A stretch of 64,000 nt of DNA from Sipunculus nudus (Eukaryota > Annelida > Sipuncula > Golfingiida > Sipunculidae): the NCBI GenBank assembly GCA_026874595.1, contig CM049322.1, positions 24,029,400 through 24,093,399 on the forward strand, in the 5' to 3' direction. The first letter of the stretch is position 1; each line of letters opens with the position of its first letter. Positions 37,801 to 48,889 of the stretch are shown here, one piece after another. Position numbers and translations under genes: made by a program. The notes under the pieces are model-generated. The model did no database searches. It was not told the DNA's origin and saw nothing but the letters and a program-made list of their open reading frames with translations.

Positions 37801-38076
37801 CATAACTATACGTATACTAATCATGTGTTAACACTTCATAACTTTGCGTATACTAATCATGTGTTAACACTTCATAACTATACGTATACTAATCATGTGT
37901 TAACACTTCATAACTTTGCGTATACTAATCATGTGTTAACACTTCATAACTATACGTATACTAATCTTGGTTAACACTTCATAACTTTGCGTATACTAAT
38001 CATGTGTTAACACTTCATAACTATACCTATACTAATCATGTGTTAACACTTCATAACTATACGTATACTAATCATG
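34814..38076. repeat. 36-bp satellite array, about 90 units
   Basis: The unit is tatactaatcatgtgttaac followed by acttcataactttgcg, carrying palindromes around gtatac and gtgttaacac. Variants are arranged in order: a run of about eight cataag units (35280-35510), a 252-bp (7-unit) block with a ttatcacct unit at 36963 and 37214, and alternating tttgcg/tatacg dimers at the right end. Because 36 is divisible by 3, long open frames arise automatically; they are not evidence of a gene. Confidence 0.95.
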
Positions 38077-38429
38077 CCAAAGGTTCCATCAATGTGAACA
38101 GTTTACAATATACATAATAATAAAAATTTTAACAAATATATGCATTTCATATTTGTTCAAAGATAAACAATCTTGGTCACAAAGCAAGTACTTATAGCTG
38201 AATTCAGTAATAATATAATATAATATGTAGTACCTAATATTTTACAGTTTCTAGTACTCATATTTGTTCTGTAAATGAATCAATGACTCTTGTCTACAAC
38301 TCCTTCATTTTATATGCAAAAATCAAATGAACAAGGTAAAATAAAATGAAAAAAATATATGTTATAAAACAAAAATTTACATACTTTACTGGAAATGTCT
38401 GTGTGTAATTTGAGCAATAAAGAAAGTGG
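38077..38429. other. AT-rich DNA between satellite and LINE 3' end
   Basis: No gene. It may contain the LINE 3' untranslated tail; no clear poly-A or repeat terminus was seen. Confidence 0.4.
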
Positions 38430-39945
38430 ATTTTTAAAATATATTTCTTAAATATTTTGTTTCTAAATAATGATTTCTTTTATTAAAAGTATGGTATATA
38501 AATGCTGAAACATGGTTGATTAAAATTGGGTTTACATTGGACATAAGTTTAACAAATGATGATTTACCAAATCTTACAATATATTCTTTTCTAAGCATAT
38601 TATATAATGGAAAATTAACAGAAAGTTTCTTCAATATATGCATAATATACAGCATCTTTGCTCCCAGGGTATTTAATTATGTCTTCCTATTTCTACCTGT
38701 AACTGGTGAGCAGACGTTCAAAATCTGGCCAGACTTTTTCTATATCTTTCACTCTTGATCAGCGTTAAATATTTTTCTCCACATATCATTGAATTAAATG
38801 TGGCACAAGCTTTTCATTTGCCATTTCTTTTGACATAACTCAACAAATTATGTGATAAACCATCAGGCAACCTTTTTTAAAAAGTAAATAGAAATAGACT
38901 TTCATCTCCAACATCTTGCAAAATCCAAGAATACTCAAAACCAAGAGAAAACAAAATATTCTTAACCTTTGTTGCCAAATTAATTTTTCCTATTTCAGCT
39001 GAAAGATATAATTTGTTATATAGTCGTTTTGGATACCTATTATCTTGCATCAAGTATTTTTACCCAGTAAGATACACATTTTGACATGTAATTAATTTTC
39101 AGTGGTAAAGAAGCACATTCACAAAGGACAGCAGCGAAATTACAAAAGCTTTTAATTTTAAACATTTAAATATGATCTCTTCTGATATGACCCATAACTC
39201 ACTACCATAGCAAATTTATGGCATCAAAGTTTTGGTTTTGTCAAATAAAAAAAAAGATTCAATTACTGTCAGATATTGATAGTTTGAGATTAACCATTAA
39301 TAACCATTAATAACTTCAGGATTTCAACCTTTATAATACCATTTTGCATACCTTTTAGTAATTCCACCCTTTCTAAAAACCATAACGTTGGTTTTATCAA
39401 AATTAATTTCATTACATATTGATTACAAAACTTTTCGACTTTGTTAATTTGTCTTTGTATTGCTCCCACTGTATCCCCAAAACATACATCATCTGCGAAC
39501 ATTAACATGGATAAAGAAGTTGCTTCTGGACCTAAATATATATACTGCCTGATTTAATGGTTTCATAGTATAATATAGTTCATTCACTGAGAAAGTGAAA
39601 AGCACTGGTCTTATCATGCACCCTTGCCTGGTGCCTACAATACATCGAACCATATACTGTCAACCCCTCATTTGTTATAACACATGAAACTAATTTACTG
39701 TACATTAACTTAAGTATATGTAACATTTTACCATGAACTTCATATTTCTGTAACACATAAAAAGTATTTTATTTGGGATGCAATCGAACGTTTTAGAAAA
39801 ATAGATAATAATAGCATAAAATCTCCTTTTCTGTCGCGTTTTATGTTTCAATAACTGCCATAAAAGTGTGGCGAACCCCCTAGATGCGGCTTGACTTTCG
39901 TACGAATCCAGTAAGGTACGATGTCGCACATATTAACGAATTCGT
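38430..39945 (-). pseudogene. LINE (non-LTR retrotransposon) relic, reverse transcriptase palm and C-terminal part
   Basis: Minus-strand translations, across several frameshifts and stops, show the blocks of a non-LTR reverse transcriptase in order: FYAIIIYFSKTFDCIPNKIL, then GTRQGCMIRPVLFTFSVNEL, then LMFADDVCFGDTVGAIQRQI with the catalytic FADD near 39487. After these come VEKFCNQY, a Tyr-Gly-Ser-Glu-Leu-Trp segment, GKINLATKVKNILFSLGFEY, VGDESLFLF and a C-terminal SAHQLQVEIGRH block near 38.7 kb. This order is that of LINE ORF2 proteins. Many stops make it dead. I do not assign a clade. Confidence 0.85.
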
Positions 39946-40046
39946 TCAGTTAAGGATGACTGGGTAGAGAAGGCTTAAAGATCCAGGCACGCGTGTGGTG
40001 GTATTAGGAATAACAGCAAGATAGACTGAGAGCCAGCGTGTCACAG

Positions 40047-41611
40047 CCATGTTAACTGTTCATCATTATTGGGTATGTACTCTGAGGACTGTCTTGGTAT
40101 GACATGTTAACTGTTCATCATTGTCGGGTATGTACTGAAGACTGTCTTGGTATGAAATGTTAACTGTTCATCGTTGTCGGGTATGTAGTGAGGACTCTCT
40201 TGGTATGACATGTTAACTGTTCATCATTATTGGGTATGTACTGAGGACTGTCTTGGTATGACATGTTAACTCTTCATCATTGTCGGGTATGTAGTGAGGA
40301 CTGTCTTGGTATGACATGTTAACTGTTCATCGTTGTCGGGTATGTAGTGAGGACTCTCTTGGTATGACATGTTAACTGTTCCTCATTGTCGGGTATGTAC
40401 TGAGGACTGTCTTGGTATGACATGTTAACTGTTTATCATTGTCGGGTATGTAGTGAGGACTGTCTCGGTATGACATGTTAACTGTTCATCATTGTCGGAT
40501 ATGTATTGAGGACTGTCTTGGTATGACATGTTAACTGTTCATCGTTGTCGGGTATATAGTGAGGACTCTCTTGGTATGACATGTTAACTGTTCATTATTG
40601 TCGGGTATGTACTGAGGACTGTCTTGGTATGACATGTTAACTGTTCATCATTGTCGGGTATGTAGTGAGGACTGTCTCGGTATGACATGTTAACTGTTCA
40701 TCATTGTCGGGTATGTACTGAGGACTGTCTCGGTATGACATGTTAACTGTTCATCATTGTCGGGTATGTAGTGAGGACTGTCTCCGTATGACATGTTAAC
40801 TGTTCATCATTGTCGGGTATGTATTGAGAACTGTCTCGGTATGACATGTTAACTGTTCATCATTGTCGGGTATGTAGTGAGGATTGTCTTGGAATGACAT
40901 GTTAACTGTTCCTCATTGTCGGGTATGTAGTGAGGACTGTCTCGGTATGACATGTTAACTGTTCATCATTGTCAGGTATGTACTGAGGACTGTCTCGGTA
41001 TGACATGTTAACTGTTCATCATTGTCGGTTATGTAGTGAGGACTGTCTCGGTATGACATGTTAACTGTTCATCATTGTCGGGTATGTACTGAGGACTGTC
41101 TTGGTATGACATGTTAACTGTTCATCATTGTCGGGTATGTAGTGAGGACTGTCTCGGTATGACATGTTAACTGTTCATCATTGTCGGGTATGTACTGAGG
41201 ACTGTCTCGGTATGACATGTTAACTGTTCATCATTGTCGGTTATGTAGTGAGGACTGTCTCGGTATGACATGTTAACTGTTCATCATTGTCGGGTATGTA
41301 CTGAGGACTGTCTTGGTATGACATGTTAACTGTTCATCATTGTCGGGTATGTAGTGAGGACTGTCTCGGTATGACATGTTAACTGTTCATCATTGTCGGG
41401 TGTGTACTGAGGACTGTCTCGGTATGACATGTTAACTGTTCATCATTGTCGGGTATGTAGTGAGGACTGTCTCGGTATGACATGTTAACTGTTCATCATT
41501 GTCGGGTATGTACTGAGGACTGTCTCGGTATGACATGTTAACTGTTCATCATTGTCGGGTATGTAGTGAGGACTGTCTCGGTATGACATGTTAACTGTTC
41601 ATCATTGTCGG
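40047..41611. repeat. 53-bp satellite array, about 29 units, inside a LINE relic
   Basis: The unit contains catgttaactgttcatcatt, then gtcgggtatgta, then ctgaggactgtct. Over much of the array, units with tactgagg and tagtgagg alternate, making a 106-bp higher-order dimer. The array lies between two conserved blocks of reverse transcriptase sequence. Confidence 0.95.
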
Positions 41612-41704
41612 GAAAAGAAATATTGGCCTAGTTTTTAAGTTTTCAATTTCATTACCACCCGAATTACGCACCCGCGGAGCGTTGGGCTATAGAGCGCAGG
41701 ATCG

Positions 41705-42065
41705 CTACAAAAGTATATGTTATCTACAGCAATATATTTTCTTCGGTAACTTGCTTGCTCTTCAATAAATTTTGAAGTTCTTCAGCCCATTTCATAAGTC
41801 TGTCTTTAAAAGTTTTGGGAAGAGTTTATTATTGTATATAAAAAGGGCAACATATCTCTGTAACTATTGGGATTATACGACCTTACTCATGTAAGGGAAA
41901 TATGATGGCTTTGGACCATTCCTCAGGGAATTCTCCAGCAGCACAAAATTTATTAAACAGTTTTTCTAACATTGGAATTAAAATCTCTGATTGTCCTTTA
42001 TGAATTCAAAGCCCATGTAGGCTAGTACCGCTGAATTGCCTTTTCCACCACAAGGTAAAATCTCA
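41705..42065 (-). pseudogene. LINE relic, N-terminal part of the reverse transcriptase
   Basis: The minus strand encodes, in shifted frames, GFEFIKDNQ, MLEKLFNKFCAAGEFPEEWS followed by KAII, then KWAEE and IEEQASYRRKYIAVDNIYF. These match the usual LINE order N-EFIK, FPxxWSKAIIxPIHK, RLxxWAEE and EEQAGFRxGYSTxDNIF. The block continues biologically into the relic at 38430-39945, from which it is separated by the 53-bp satellite and about 100 bases of other DNA. Confidence 0.8.
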
Positions 42066-42633
42066 TAATGAGTAACAAAACGTTGCAAAGTAAATGATAT
42101 ACGAATATAGTCTACGTAGTGTAAAAAGCGTTAAGCTCCTTCAAGTAGCCCCATTAATAGTAGTCGCTATATACAACATAGAAACATAATGATTCTGTTC
42201 ACGGAGTCAACTGTCTTATATATATATGTCGGGTCACCTTCATGAGCGTGCATAGAAGAGAAACAGAATTCCAAGTCTCCTAACCAAATAATATATGGCA
42301 CTGATTTTTACAAATCCAACAGCTCCCTGAAACCTTGGTCCTTCCTGAAAGAGTGATCAGTTACTGAGAGTATAATATTTTATAAATATTTTGTTAGTAA
42401 AAGCGACTAATAAGAGTAATTTGATATGTCATTTGACATAGAATTTCTCTCTTTTTTTATAATTGCTATTTTCCTATCAAAGTGTCTCAAGAATGGACCT
42501 ATATGTCATATCAAAGCGTACTTAATTAAGCAAACTAGTGTAGAGTTTACTTCTGTACATCGGTGGTTATTTATTCGTAATTTATTTATATGAACAAATG
42601 TTGGAGATCTGATGTAAGATAAAGGTGTGTGAT
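42066..42633. other. AT-rich DNA 3' of the PAN-gene terminal exon
   Basis: On the minus strand this follows the stop at 42634 and would hold the 3' untranslated region; no clear poly-A signal could be chosen. Otherwise featureless. Confidence 0.4.
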
Positions 42634-42980
42634 TTAGCTGAGGGTGAGGTGATCGGTTCCTGGTAGATCAGGCACCACATAGTAACACCGCCCGTTAACC
42701 TTGAGGTGCTGCGTGGGGTCCTCCAAGTAGTAAGCCACCATCACCTCACGCTGTTTGCAGATAAACCAGGCTGTATCTCCCCCTTCCAATTCCACATACA
42801 TTTCAGCTACCATACCATCAGCGTCCAAAGCTGCTACAACAACGGTTGATTCTAGTGTGTTCTCTGACATGCACATCCCATCAACCCCAGTACCATTCGG
42901 TTTGATGCTGCCGTACTCGAATTGGCACGTGCCCCGCAGCCTCGTTGTGGCGGATGACGATGTCAGTTGTTTGTCTCTCT
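42634..42980 (-). CDS. Exon 4 (terminal), C-terminal domain and stop
   Basis: The acceptor tacatgtag|AGAGAG at 42980 starts the exon in the same x|AG phase as exons 2 and 3. The frame stays open for 114 codons to a TAA at 42634-42636. After a short Ser/Thr-rich lead comes a compact domain beginning CQFEYGSIKPNG, with about four cysteines, acidic and Gly-rich middle segments (ELEGGDTAWFICKQ) and an aromatic end (GRCYYVVPDLPG). GC content is higher than in the flanks, as expected for coding DNA. I do not recognise the domain. With exons 1-3 the model gives about 307 residues: signal peptide, PAN-like module, two linker repeats, C-terminal domain. A secreted or extracellular role is an inference. 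Confidence 0.6.
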
Positions 42981-43226
42981 CTACATGTACAAGTGAGCAT
43001 GTAGAACGTGAAGGTACAGTAAAGCCCTACTTATTTAATTACTTAAATATTCAGCTCACATGTAAATCTATCGAACACAGTGTTAGAGAAAAGTTCAATA
43101 AAAACAGTCCTCTCTCTGTCATTTAAACCGATAGAAATGTTAAATGTTTAAATTTTGTTGAGTTCCGATATACATTCCCTGCTTAAATATATACATGCAT
43201 GTTGTATGTATGTATGTATGTATATA

Positions 43227-43403
43227 CAGTCGAACCTCTCCTTACGGGCACCTCTATTATAAGGATACCTCATATTTACGGCCACTTACAGACAGTCCCT
43301 TAAAAGTAGGTTTAGAAATCTATAACCTCCCTACTAAGGGCACCTCTCTGTTGCAGGCAAACTTTCAGGTGCCGTCAGTGTCCGTTATTCGGGGGGTCTA
43401 CTG
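43227..43403. mobile_element. pogo/Tigger-like MITE, 177 bp
   Basis: The ends are CAGTCGAACCTC and GGGGTCTACTG, flanked by TA on each side (43225-43226 and 43404-43405). The inside has ttacgggcacctc and gtgtccgttattcgg. The TA duplication and CAGT..GAACCTC terminus fit small Tc1/pogo-derived elements. Confidence 0.65.
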
Positions 43404-43440
43404 TACACACACACACACACATACATATATGTGTGTGCAA
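43404..43440. repeat. (CA)n microsatellite
   Basis: tacacacacacacacacata directly at the right end of the MITE, followed by tatgtgtgtg. Confidence 0.8.
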
Positions 43441-43868
43441 GGAATCCGTGGGGAGGGAAACACTAATACCTTGCTTCCTGAATGCATCTGAACCCTATTA
43501 ATGTTCGTGAAAAAAAATAGTAGTGTTTCCATTTTTGCGTATATACGTATTTGCTGCCAGAGGTAATATCGATACAATGGATCTAGCACCACTAGTCCCC
43601 TAAAAAAATACAAAATTCATTTATCCAGAATCCTTACTTTCACGAAGACCCTACAGCGATTTTAATGCATATTGACACATCCGGACATATGGGAACACCA
43701 TAGTTAAAAATCATATGAGAGCTTGTTTCCCTCATATACGTACATACGCGGACATTGAAACACTACAGCTTTATACGTTCTGGCATTTCCAGTCTAGCTT
43801 AACAAATAAATAAGTATATTTTCGTAAGCTTCTGCTTCCTGTAAAAAAATTCAGTAGAAATATCTTAC

Positions 43869-43982
43869 CAGTGCTGTGACCTCGAGCAGAATTTGGCCCG
43901 TCTGCGGTGTCCGGGGGCGTCGTGGGCCGGGGGTCCTTGCTCAGTGGTACAGTCAGCAACTCTGTCTGCTCAGACACTGGCT
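43869..43982 (-). CDS. Exon 3, 114 bp, Pro/Thr-rich linker (paralogue of exon 2)
   Basis: The acceptor is tgatgtag|AGCCAG at 43982 and the donor CACTG|GTAAGATA at 43869/43868. The exon is 114 bp and phase 1-1, the same as the exon at 50181-50294. The encoded motifs line up: QTELLTVPLSKD with QTELVNIPLSTD, and NSARGHSTG with PSARGRITG. Their separation by about 6.2 kb and their protein-level divergence indicate an old tandem exon duplication. Joining the preceding G to AG gives GAG (Glu), so the frame is kept. Both exons could be included together or used alternatively; the sequence alone does not decide this. Confidence 0.6.
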
Positions 43983-44099
43983 CTACATCAATATACAAAC
44001 ATGGCGTAGACACTGTAGATAATTATAGTTAAAGGACTTTGAGTCGAAACATAAATTGTATCCATACCATGTTCAAAAGCATGGAGTATGTAAATTCTG

Positions 44100-44100
<1 letters not shown>

Positions 44101-44148
<48 letters not shown>
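44101..44148. repeat. (TA)n microsatellite
   Basis: Uninterrupted tatatata run of about 46 bases. Confidence 0.9.
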
Positions 44149-44149
<1 letters not shown>

Positions 44150-44511
44150 TTTATACTAGGGGTCAAATTATTTACTAGGTATTCGATGGCTGGGGTAATA
44201 GAATTCGCACTTTTCTAATGAATAAACCCTGATATACTTGATAAAATCTTGAAAATGTTAATACTCTTTGTTCTTGCTTAATAAATTATATTTGTCACCA
44301 GGGAACTGTGACGTTGTTGTTTTATTCCATAATCAAGTAAGGACTACAAACAGATGAATGTTTCTGTAATTTGTTGTAAATTGATATGGAGTATCATGTA
44401 CAGATGTTTTTTTAAGGAAAGCCTGTCAGTGGCACTGTCTGTTAATGAGGATGCAGGTATCCATGCAATAAGAATTATATGTAATTATTAAGCTTTCTGG
44501 ATTTCAGGTTT

Positions 44512-44712
44512 CAGAAGCGGATCCAGGGGGGGGGGTCCAGGGGGTCCGGACCCCCCCTTTTTCACCCGAAGCAACCTTTTTTAAGGGGTTTTAGACGTAA
44601 TTTTGCGGCCTGGACCCCCCCTTTTCCAGAACTGATGACCTTTTTTTTTAGGAATTTCATTAGTCCTCCTAGGTTGGACCCCCCCTTTTCCAAAATCCTG
44701 GATCCGCCCCTG
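44512..44712. mobile_element. hAT-like MITE, about 200 bp, C/G-tract rich
   Basis: The left end is CAGAAGCGGATCCAGG and the right end CCTGGATCCGCCCCTG, imperfect inverted repeats. Inside are three ggaccccccc blocks with ttttcc. The CAG..CTG ends fit hAT-type MITEs; a clean 8-bp target duplication was not found. Confidence 0.6.
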
Positions 44713-44895
44713 GGTTTTATACGCACGAGGTTAGGGATAATCCTGAAGTCATAACCTGTGGTTAAGACATTAGAGTGAATTTCTGAGGTTCTATAACGAG
44801 ATTTCAACATTATGCCATTGAGGCACCGGCGGGGTTCGAACCGGGGACTTTCAGCACCGAAGTCAAACGCCCTTACCACTAGGCTACGTCCTACC
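44713..44895 (-). mobile_element. tRNA-headed SINE
   Basis: On the minus strand there is an A-box-like TAGCCTAGTGGTAAGG (44871-44886) and a B box GGTTCGAACCCC (44831-44842), followed by a body with gaaatctcgttatagaacc. The predicted acceptor and T stems do not pair, so it is a SINE head and not a tRNA gene. It abuts the neighbouring MITE. Confidence 0.7.
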
Positions 44896-45146
44896 CCATC
44901 ATGTATAGATATTAGCGTGAGAACTTAGTTTGGAGAACCCAGGTGTCATATTTGATGTAGGTTTAAGACCCATGTCTTGACCGTTCCTGTTGTAATTATT
45001 TATTTCAAAGGCAACGCATCTGCAAACTTGATTCCCCCCCCCCCCCCATGTTTTTCACTGGAAGCGTGTCCATTTTAGTATTCATGCAATTAATGACAGG
45101 CCGCGTAGCAGTGTGAGAAGATAGGCCAAAAGGCGGTCAGGATGTG

Positions 45147-45823
45147 TGACGTCAGCAGGCGTATATAACCTGTGAATGCTGGAAGGACTTCACAATCGCC
45201 TAGGTCAGCCCGTGATTGTCCGTGTCTGATCAGCTGAAAGACGATGTTCCTGAGCGTAAAACGTCAGTGTCTGAGGACGGCCTCGTAGATACCTCTCTAA
45301 CGGACTTGAAAGTGGGTATCGTATTAACAGGACTTGTGAACTGCGATGTGATTCTACAGTGATGGGGGTCCAGTAACAGACCAGGACAATATAAACGCGA
45401 ATCGTGAGTGGTAGTGACTATTATCGTGCACGGTGGCATATTCAAGTACATAGTGCTACATGGATCCAGGAGTATTCTGCTCTGTAAGACATTTCTCAAG
45501 TGTTCTAACAGAGAAGGCTGTGAGCCTATTTGTTAGTGCTTTCAGGATTTTGCCTTGAATGGCGAGCGCGTACTTCAGTGGAGAACTGAGTTGTTTAGTG
45601 GCGTGAAGCGCTGGCAAGTTTGTGGATAGACTGAACTGATAGCTGACATTTTAAAGTCACGTGTGCGCGTAGGTCGTGTGACCAAAAGCCGTGTAAACAA
45701 GTGGAAATCTCGTGTGTATAATGTTCATTCAGGAATAAACCGGACTTAGTGACCTTATGTAATTATGTGGACTCTTGTGATCATCAGTACATATGTGTGG
45801 AACGCCTCTCCAGAGAAGTGTAA
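45147..45823 (+). promoter_or_regulatory. Possible CRE/TATA promoter and untranslated first exon
   Basis: tgacgtca (near 45147) lies 15-20 bases ahead of gtatataa (near 45163). A transcript starting about 30 bases later would run through GC-balanced sequence to a consensus donor AGT|GTAAGTTTG near 45820. No long open frame lies between, so it would be a non-coding first exon or an LTR-type promoter. Not linked to any plus-strand exon. Confidence 0.3.
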
Positions 45824-46593
45824 GTTTGCTTTTAAAATATTTATTATTTAGTTTACTCATGTCTTTTTCACCTTTTTGGGTGTATGTGTGAGTTTCAGCC
45901 GGTTTAGGACACTGTTAAAAGAACCTGGACGTCCATTCATTCAGGGGTGTGACAATTATTTACTCGTCTTTATACTTATATACAGTTTGTTGATATATAT
46001 TGTAGAATTTGAGTCTTGTGGAAAAAGAAAGCCATTTTACAGCCACCATTACTTAATAACTTAATATCCAGTCAATACTAAATTACAAAAGCTACATACG
46101 TTCAGTGCCACTTATTTTAGACATGCAGTATTTTATAATGTATAATATATCAGACTGGCCCAGCACAGTGTGAATGAGCAACTCTACTATACGTGTGAAT
46201 GTATGTTTGTGCATGTACAAGAGAGGCTGTTGAGGTATCTGGCCATTGACATTTCAGCCCGCCTACAGTCTTATAAGAGGAATCATTGTTTTATGGTACG
46301 GAATTTTTAACTTCCACTCTTCGCTGAGGTAGAATACAGCAGCTTTCTGTGGTTTCGTCTGCCGTCGAGGTCTGCCATGAACAGTGTAGACTAAAGTTAG
46401 GGTGGGTAGTCCAGATGAAAATTTTGACAAATCCTGTTCCAGGGCCGGCCCGCCATTCTTCGAAAAGATATGTGTCTGAAAAATGGTAGCCAAAGCACGA
46501 AGACACTTTGACAATGACAACTTGGTGAAATATGACCAGGATCTTAAGTGCCAATTTGTCCCACTCTGGCCTGATGTACTCTGCATGTCAATA

Positions 46594-46760
46594 ACGTGTT
46601 ACGGAACCTAATAATAACAGATCACGATATCGTGACGAGCACAAACCCTTGTTATGGCGACAAAAACATTAGATTCTGCAACACTAGGCAGCGTGAAATG
46701 TCTAGGGGAATAAAGAAGTCAGTGTTTTTAGCTCAGCTGACTGTAAGTCATCTGAGCTAT
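46594..46760 (+). repeat. Interspersed repeat end with TAGCTCAG palindrome
   Basis: The palindrome tagctcagctgactgtaagt...ctgagcta occupies 46729-46759. The part before it matches the reverse complement of 3403-3560. Confidence 0.65.
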
Positions 46761-46835
46761 AGCGATCACCCTTTGTCCGTCGTCCGTCTGTCTGTCTGTC
46801 CGTCCGTCCGTCTGTCCGTCCGTCCGTTTACCCGA
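46760..46835. repeat. GTCC/GTCT simple repeat
   Basis: A run of gtccgtctgtctgtctgtcc-type tetranucleotides follows the TAGCTCAG palindrome. The same sequence in inverse complement (gacggacagacag) precedes the palindromes at 3373, 8140 and 11644. Confidence 0.8.
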
Positions 46836-48830
46836 CACAAATCGTAACCGCTTGACCTAGAAACTTGTAACTTGACATTCTGAGAGGTCCATGAAAAATC
46901 TCCTTGGAAACCAGAAATGAGGTCTCTGTTACCCATATCCTTCGAGCTATGGGGCCCGAAAGTACTCCCCAGAATAGTAAAAAAATTCATACAAAAACTT
47001 CAATATCTCATTAACTACATCACTGATGGTCATGATTTTTGGCATACATATTGATCATGAAATGTTCCATCAGTTCCTGCAGACTGGTGGCGCCACCTGT
47101 ATTTTTCGATTTTTTACGAAATTTTTTCTCTATTTTTTAGACCTTTAAAAATGTGAACATCTGTTAACAGGGCACAAATCGTAAAGACTGGACCTAGAAT
47201 CTTCATTCTTGACACATTGAGAAACCTATGAAAAGTCTCCATGGAAATTAGAAATTAGGTCTCGGTTACCCATATCCTTCAAGCTATGGGGCCCCGAAGT
47301 ACCCCCCAGAATAGTAAAAAATTTCATACAAAAACTTCAATATCTCATTAACTACATCACAGATGGTCATGATTTTTTGCATACATATTGATCATGAGAT
47401 GTTCCATCAGTTTCTGCAAACTGGTGGCGCCACCTGTATTTTTTCAATTTTTTACAATTTTTTTTCTCTATTTTTGAGAACTTTAAGGATGTAGTTATCT
47501 GTCAACAGGGTACAAATCGCAACGACTGGACCTAGAATGTCATTCTTGACACAAAAGGATACCCATGAAAAGACTCCATGGAAACCTAAAATTAGGTCTC
47601 TGTTACCCATGTCCTCTGAGCTATGGCACTCCAAAATACAGCTCAGAATAATTGAAAATTTGATACAAAAGCTGAAGTATCTGAACAACTAATGCAGAGA
47701 TCACCATAATTGTTTGCTTGGATATTGGTCACTGAGTGTTTCATCAGTTTCTGCAGACTGGTGGCATCATCTTGATTTGTTCGAGTGTTTTTACGATTTT
47801 TTTTCTCTATTTTTGAGACCTCTAAAGATATGAACATCTGTTAACAGGGCACAAATCATAACAACTGGACCAAGAATATTCATTCTTGACACACAGGGAG
47901 ACCCATGAAAAGTCTCCATGGAAACCTGAAATTAGGTCTCTGATACCCATATGCTTTATGCTGTATGGCTCCAAAATACCCCCCAGAATAATGAAAAATT
48001 TGATACAAAAACTGCAGTATCTCAATAACTACAACACTGATCTTCATTATTTTTGGCATACATATTGATTATGAGGTGTTCCATCAGTTTCTGCAGACTG
48101 GGTGCACCACCTCTATTTTTTTTTTATTTTTTTACGAATTTTTTTCTCTATTTTTTGAGACCTTTAAAGATGTTGTTATCTGTCAACAGGGTACAAATCC
48201 TAACAACTGGATCTAGATTCTTCATTCTTGTAATGCAAGGAGGCCCATGAAAAGTGTCTGTGGAAACCTGAAATTAGGTCTCTGTTTCCCATATCCTTCA
48301 AGCTATAAGACTCCGAAGTATCCCTCAGAATAATGGAAAATTTGATACAAAAGATGAAGTATCTGAACAACTAATGCAGAGATCACCATGATTCTTTGCA
48401 TGGATATTGATTACGGAGTGTTTCATCAGTTTCTGCAGACAGGTGGTGCCACCTATATTTTATTCAATTTTTCGAATTTTTGTCTCTATTTTTGAGACCT
48501 TTAAGGATGCTGTCATCTCTTAATGTGGAACAAATTGTAACAACTGGACCTAGAATCTTCATTCTTGAATGCAAGGAGACCCATGAAAAAGTGTCTGTGG
48601 AAACCTGAAATTAGGTCTCTGTTACCCATATCCTTCAAGCTATAGGACTCAGAAGTATCCCTCAGAATAATGGAAAATTTGATACAAAAGCTGAAGTATC
48701 TAAACAACTAATGCAGAGATCAACATGATTCTTTGCATGGATATTGACCATGTGTTTTATTAGTTTCTGCAGACTGGTGGAGCCAGCTGAATTTTTTTAA
48801 AGTTTACGCATTTTTTCTCTATTTTTGAGA
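46836..48830. repeat. ~338-bp tandem repeats, about six units
   Basis: The landmark acagggcacaaatc or a variant recurs near 47167, 47505, 47844, 48186 and 48520. Each unit also has tccatggaaacctgaaatta, ctgttacccatatccttc, cagaataatg and ggtggcgccacctgt. Related single or double units in the opposite orientation lie at 10555-10930 and 33250-33560, so this is an interspersed family that became tandem here. Confidence 0.85.
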
Positions 48831-48889
48831 TATATAAATACAGACACAATCTTGGCCTGTTGGTTAATCTGTGTGCTGCTACAGGTGAA

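Larger units (their letters stand above)
42981..43868 (-). other. Intron 3 of the PAN-domain gene model
   Basis: This 888-bp interval begins GTAAGATA and ends TGTAG on the minus strand. It contains a small pogo-like MITE (43227-43403) and a (CA)n tract next to it. Nothing else coding was seen in it. Confidence 0.5.

Noticed and set aside
34981-37974. Long open frames of YTNHVLTLHNFA repeats (277 and 685 residues)
   Set aside because: The 36-bp satellite is a multiple of 3 and lacks stops in this frame, so openness is automatic. There is no signal, domain or splice structure.
43404-43613. Short minus-strand frame ending in YVCVCVCVQ
   Set aside because: Its C-terminus is the translated CA microsatellite, and the rest has no domain or splice support.
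44822-44895. tRNA gene
   Set aside because: A and B boxes are present, but the acceptor and T stems do not pair. It reads as a SINE head.
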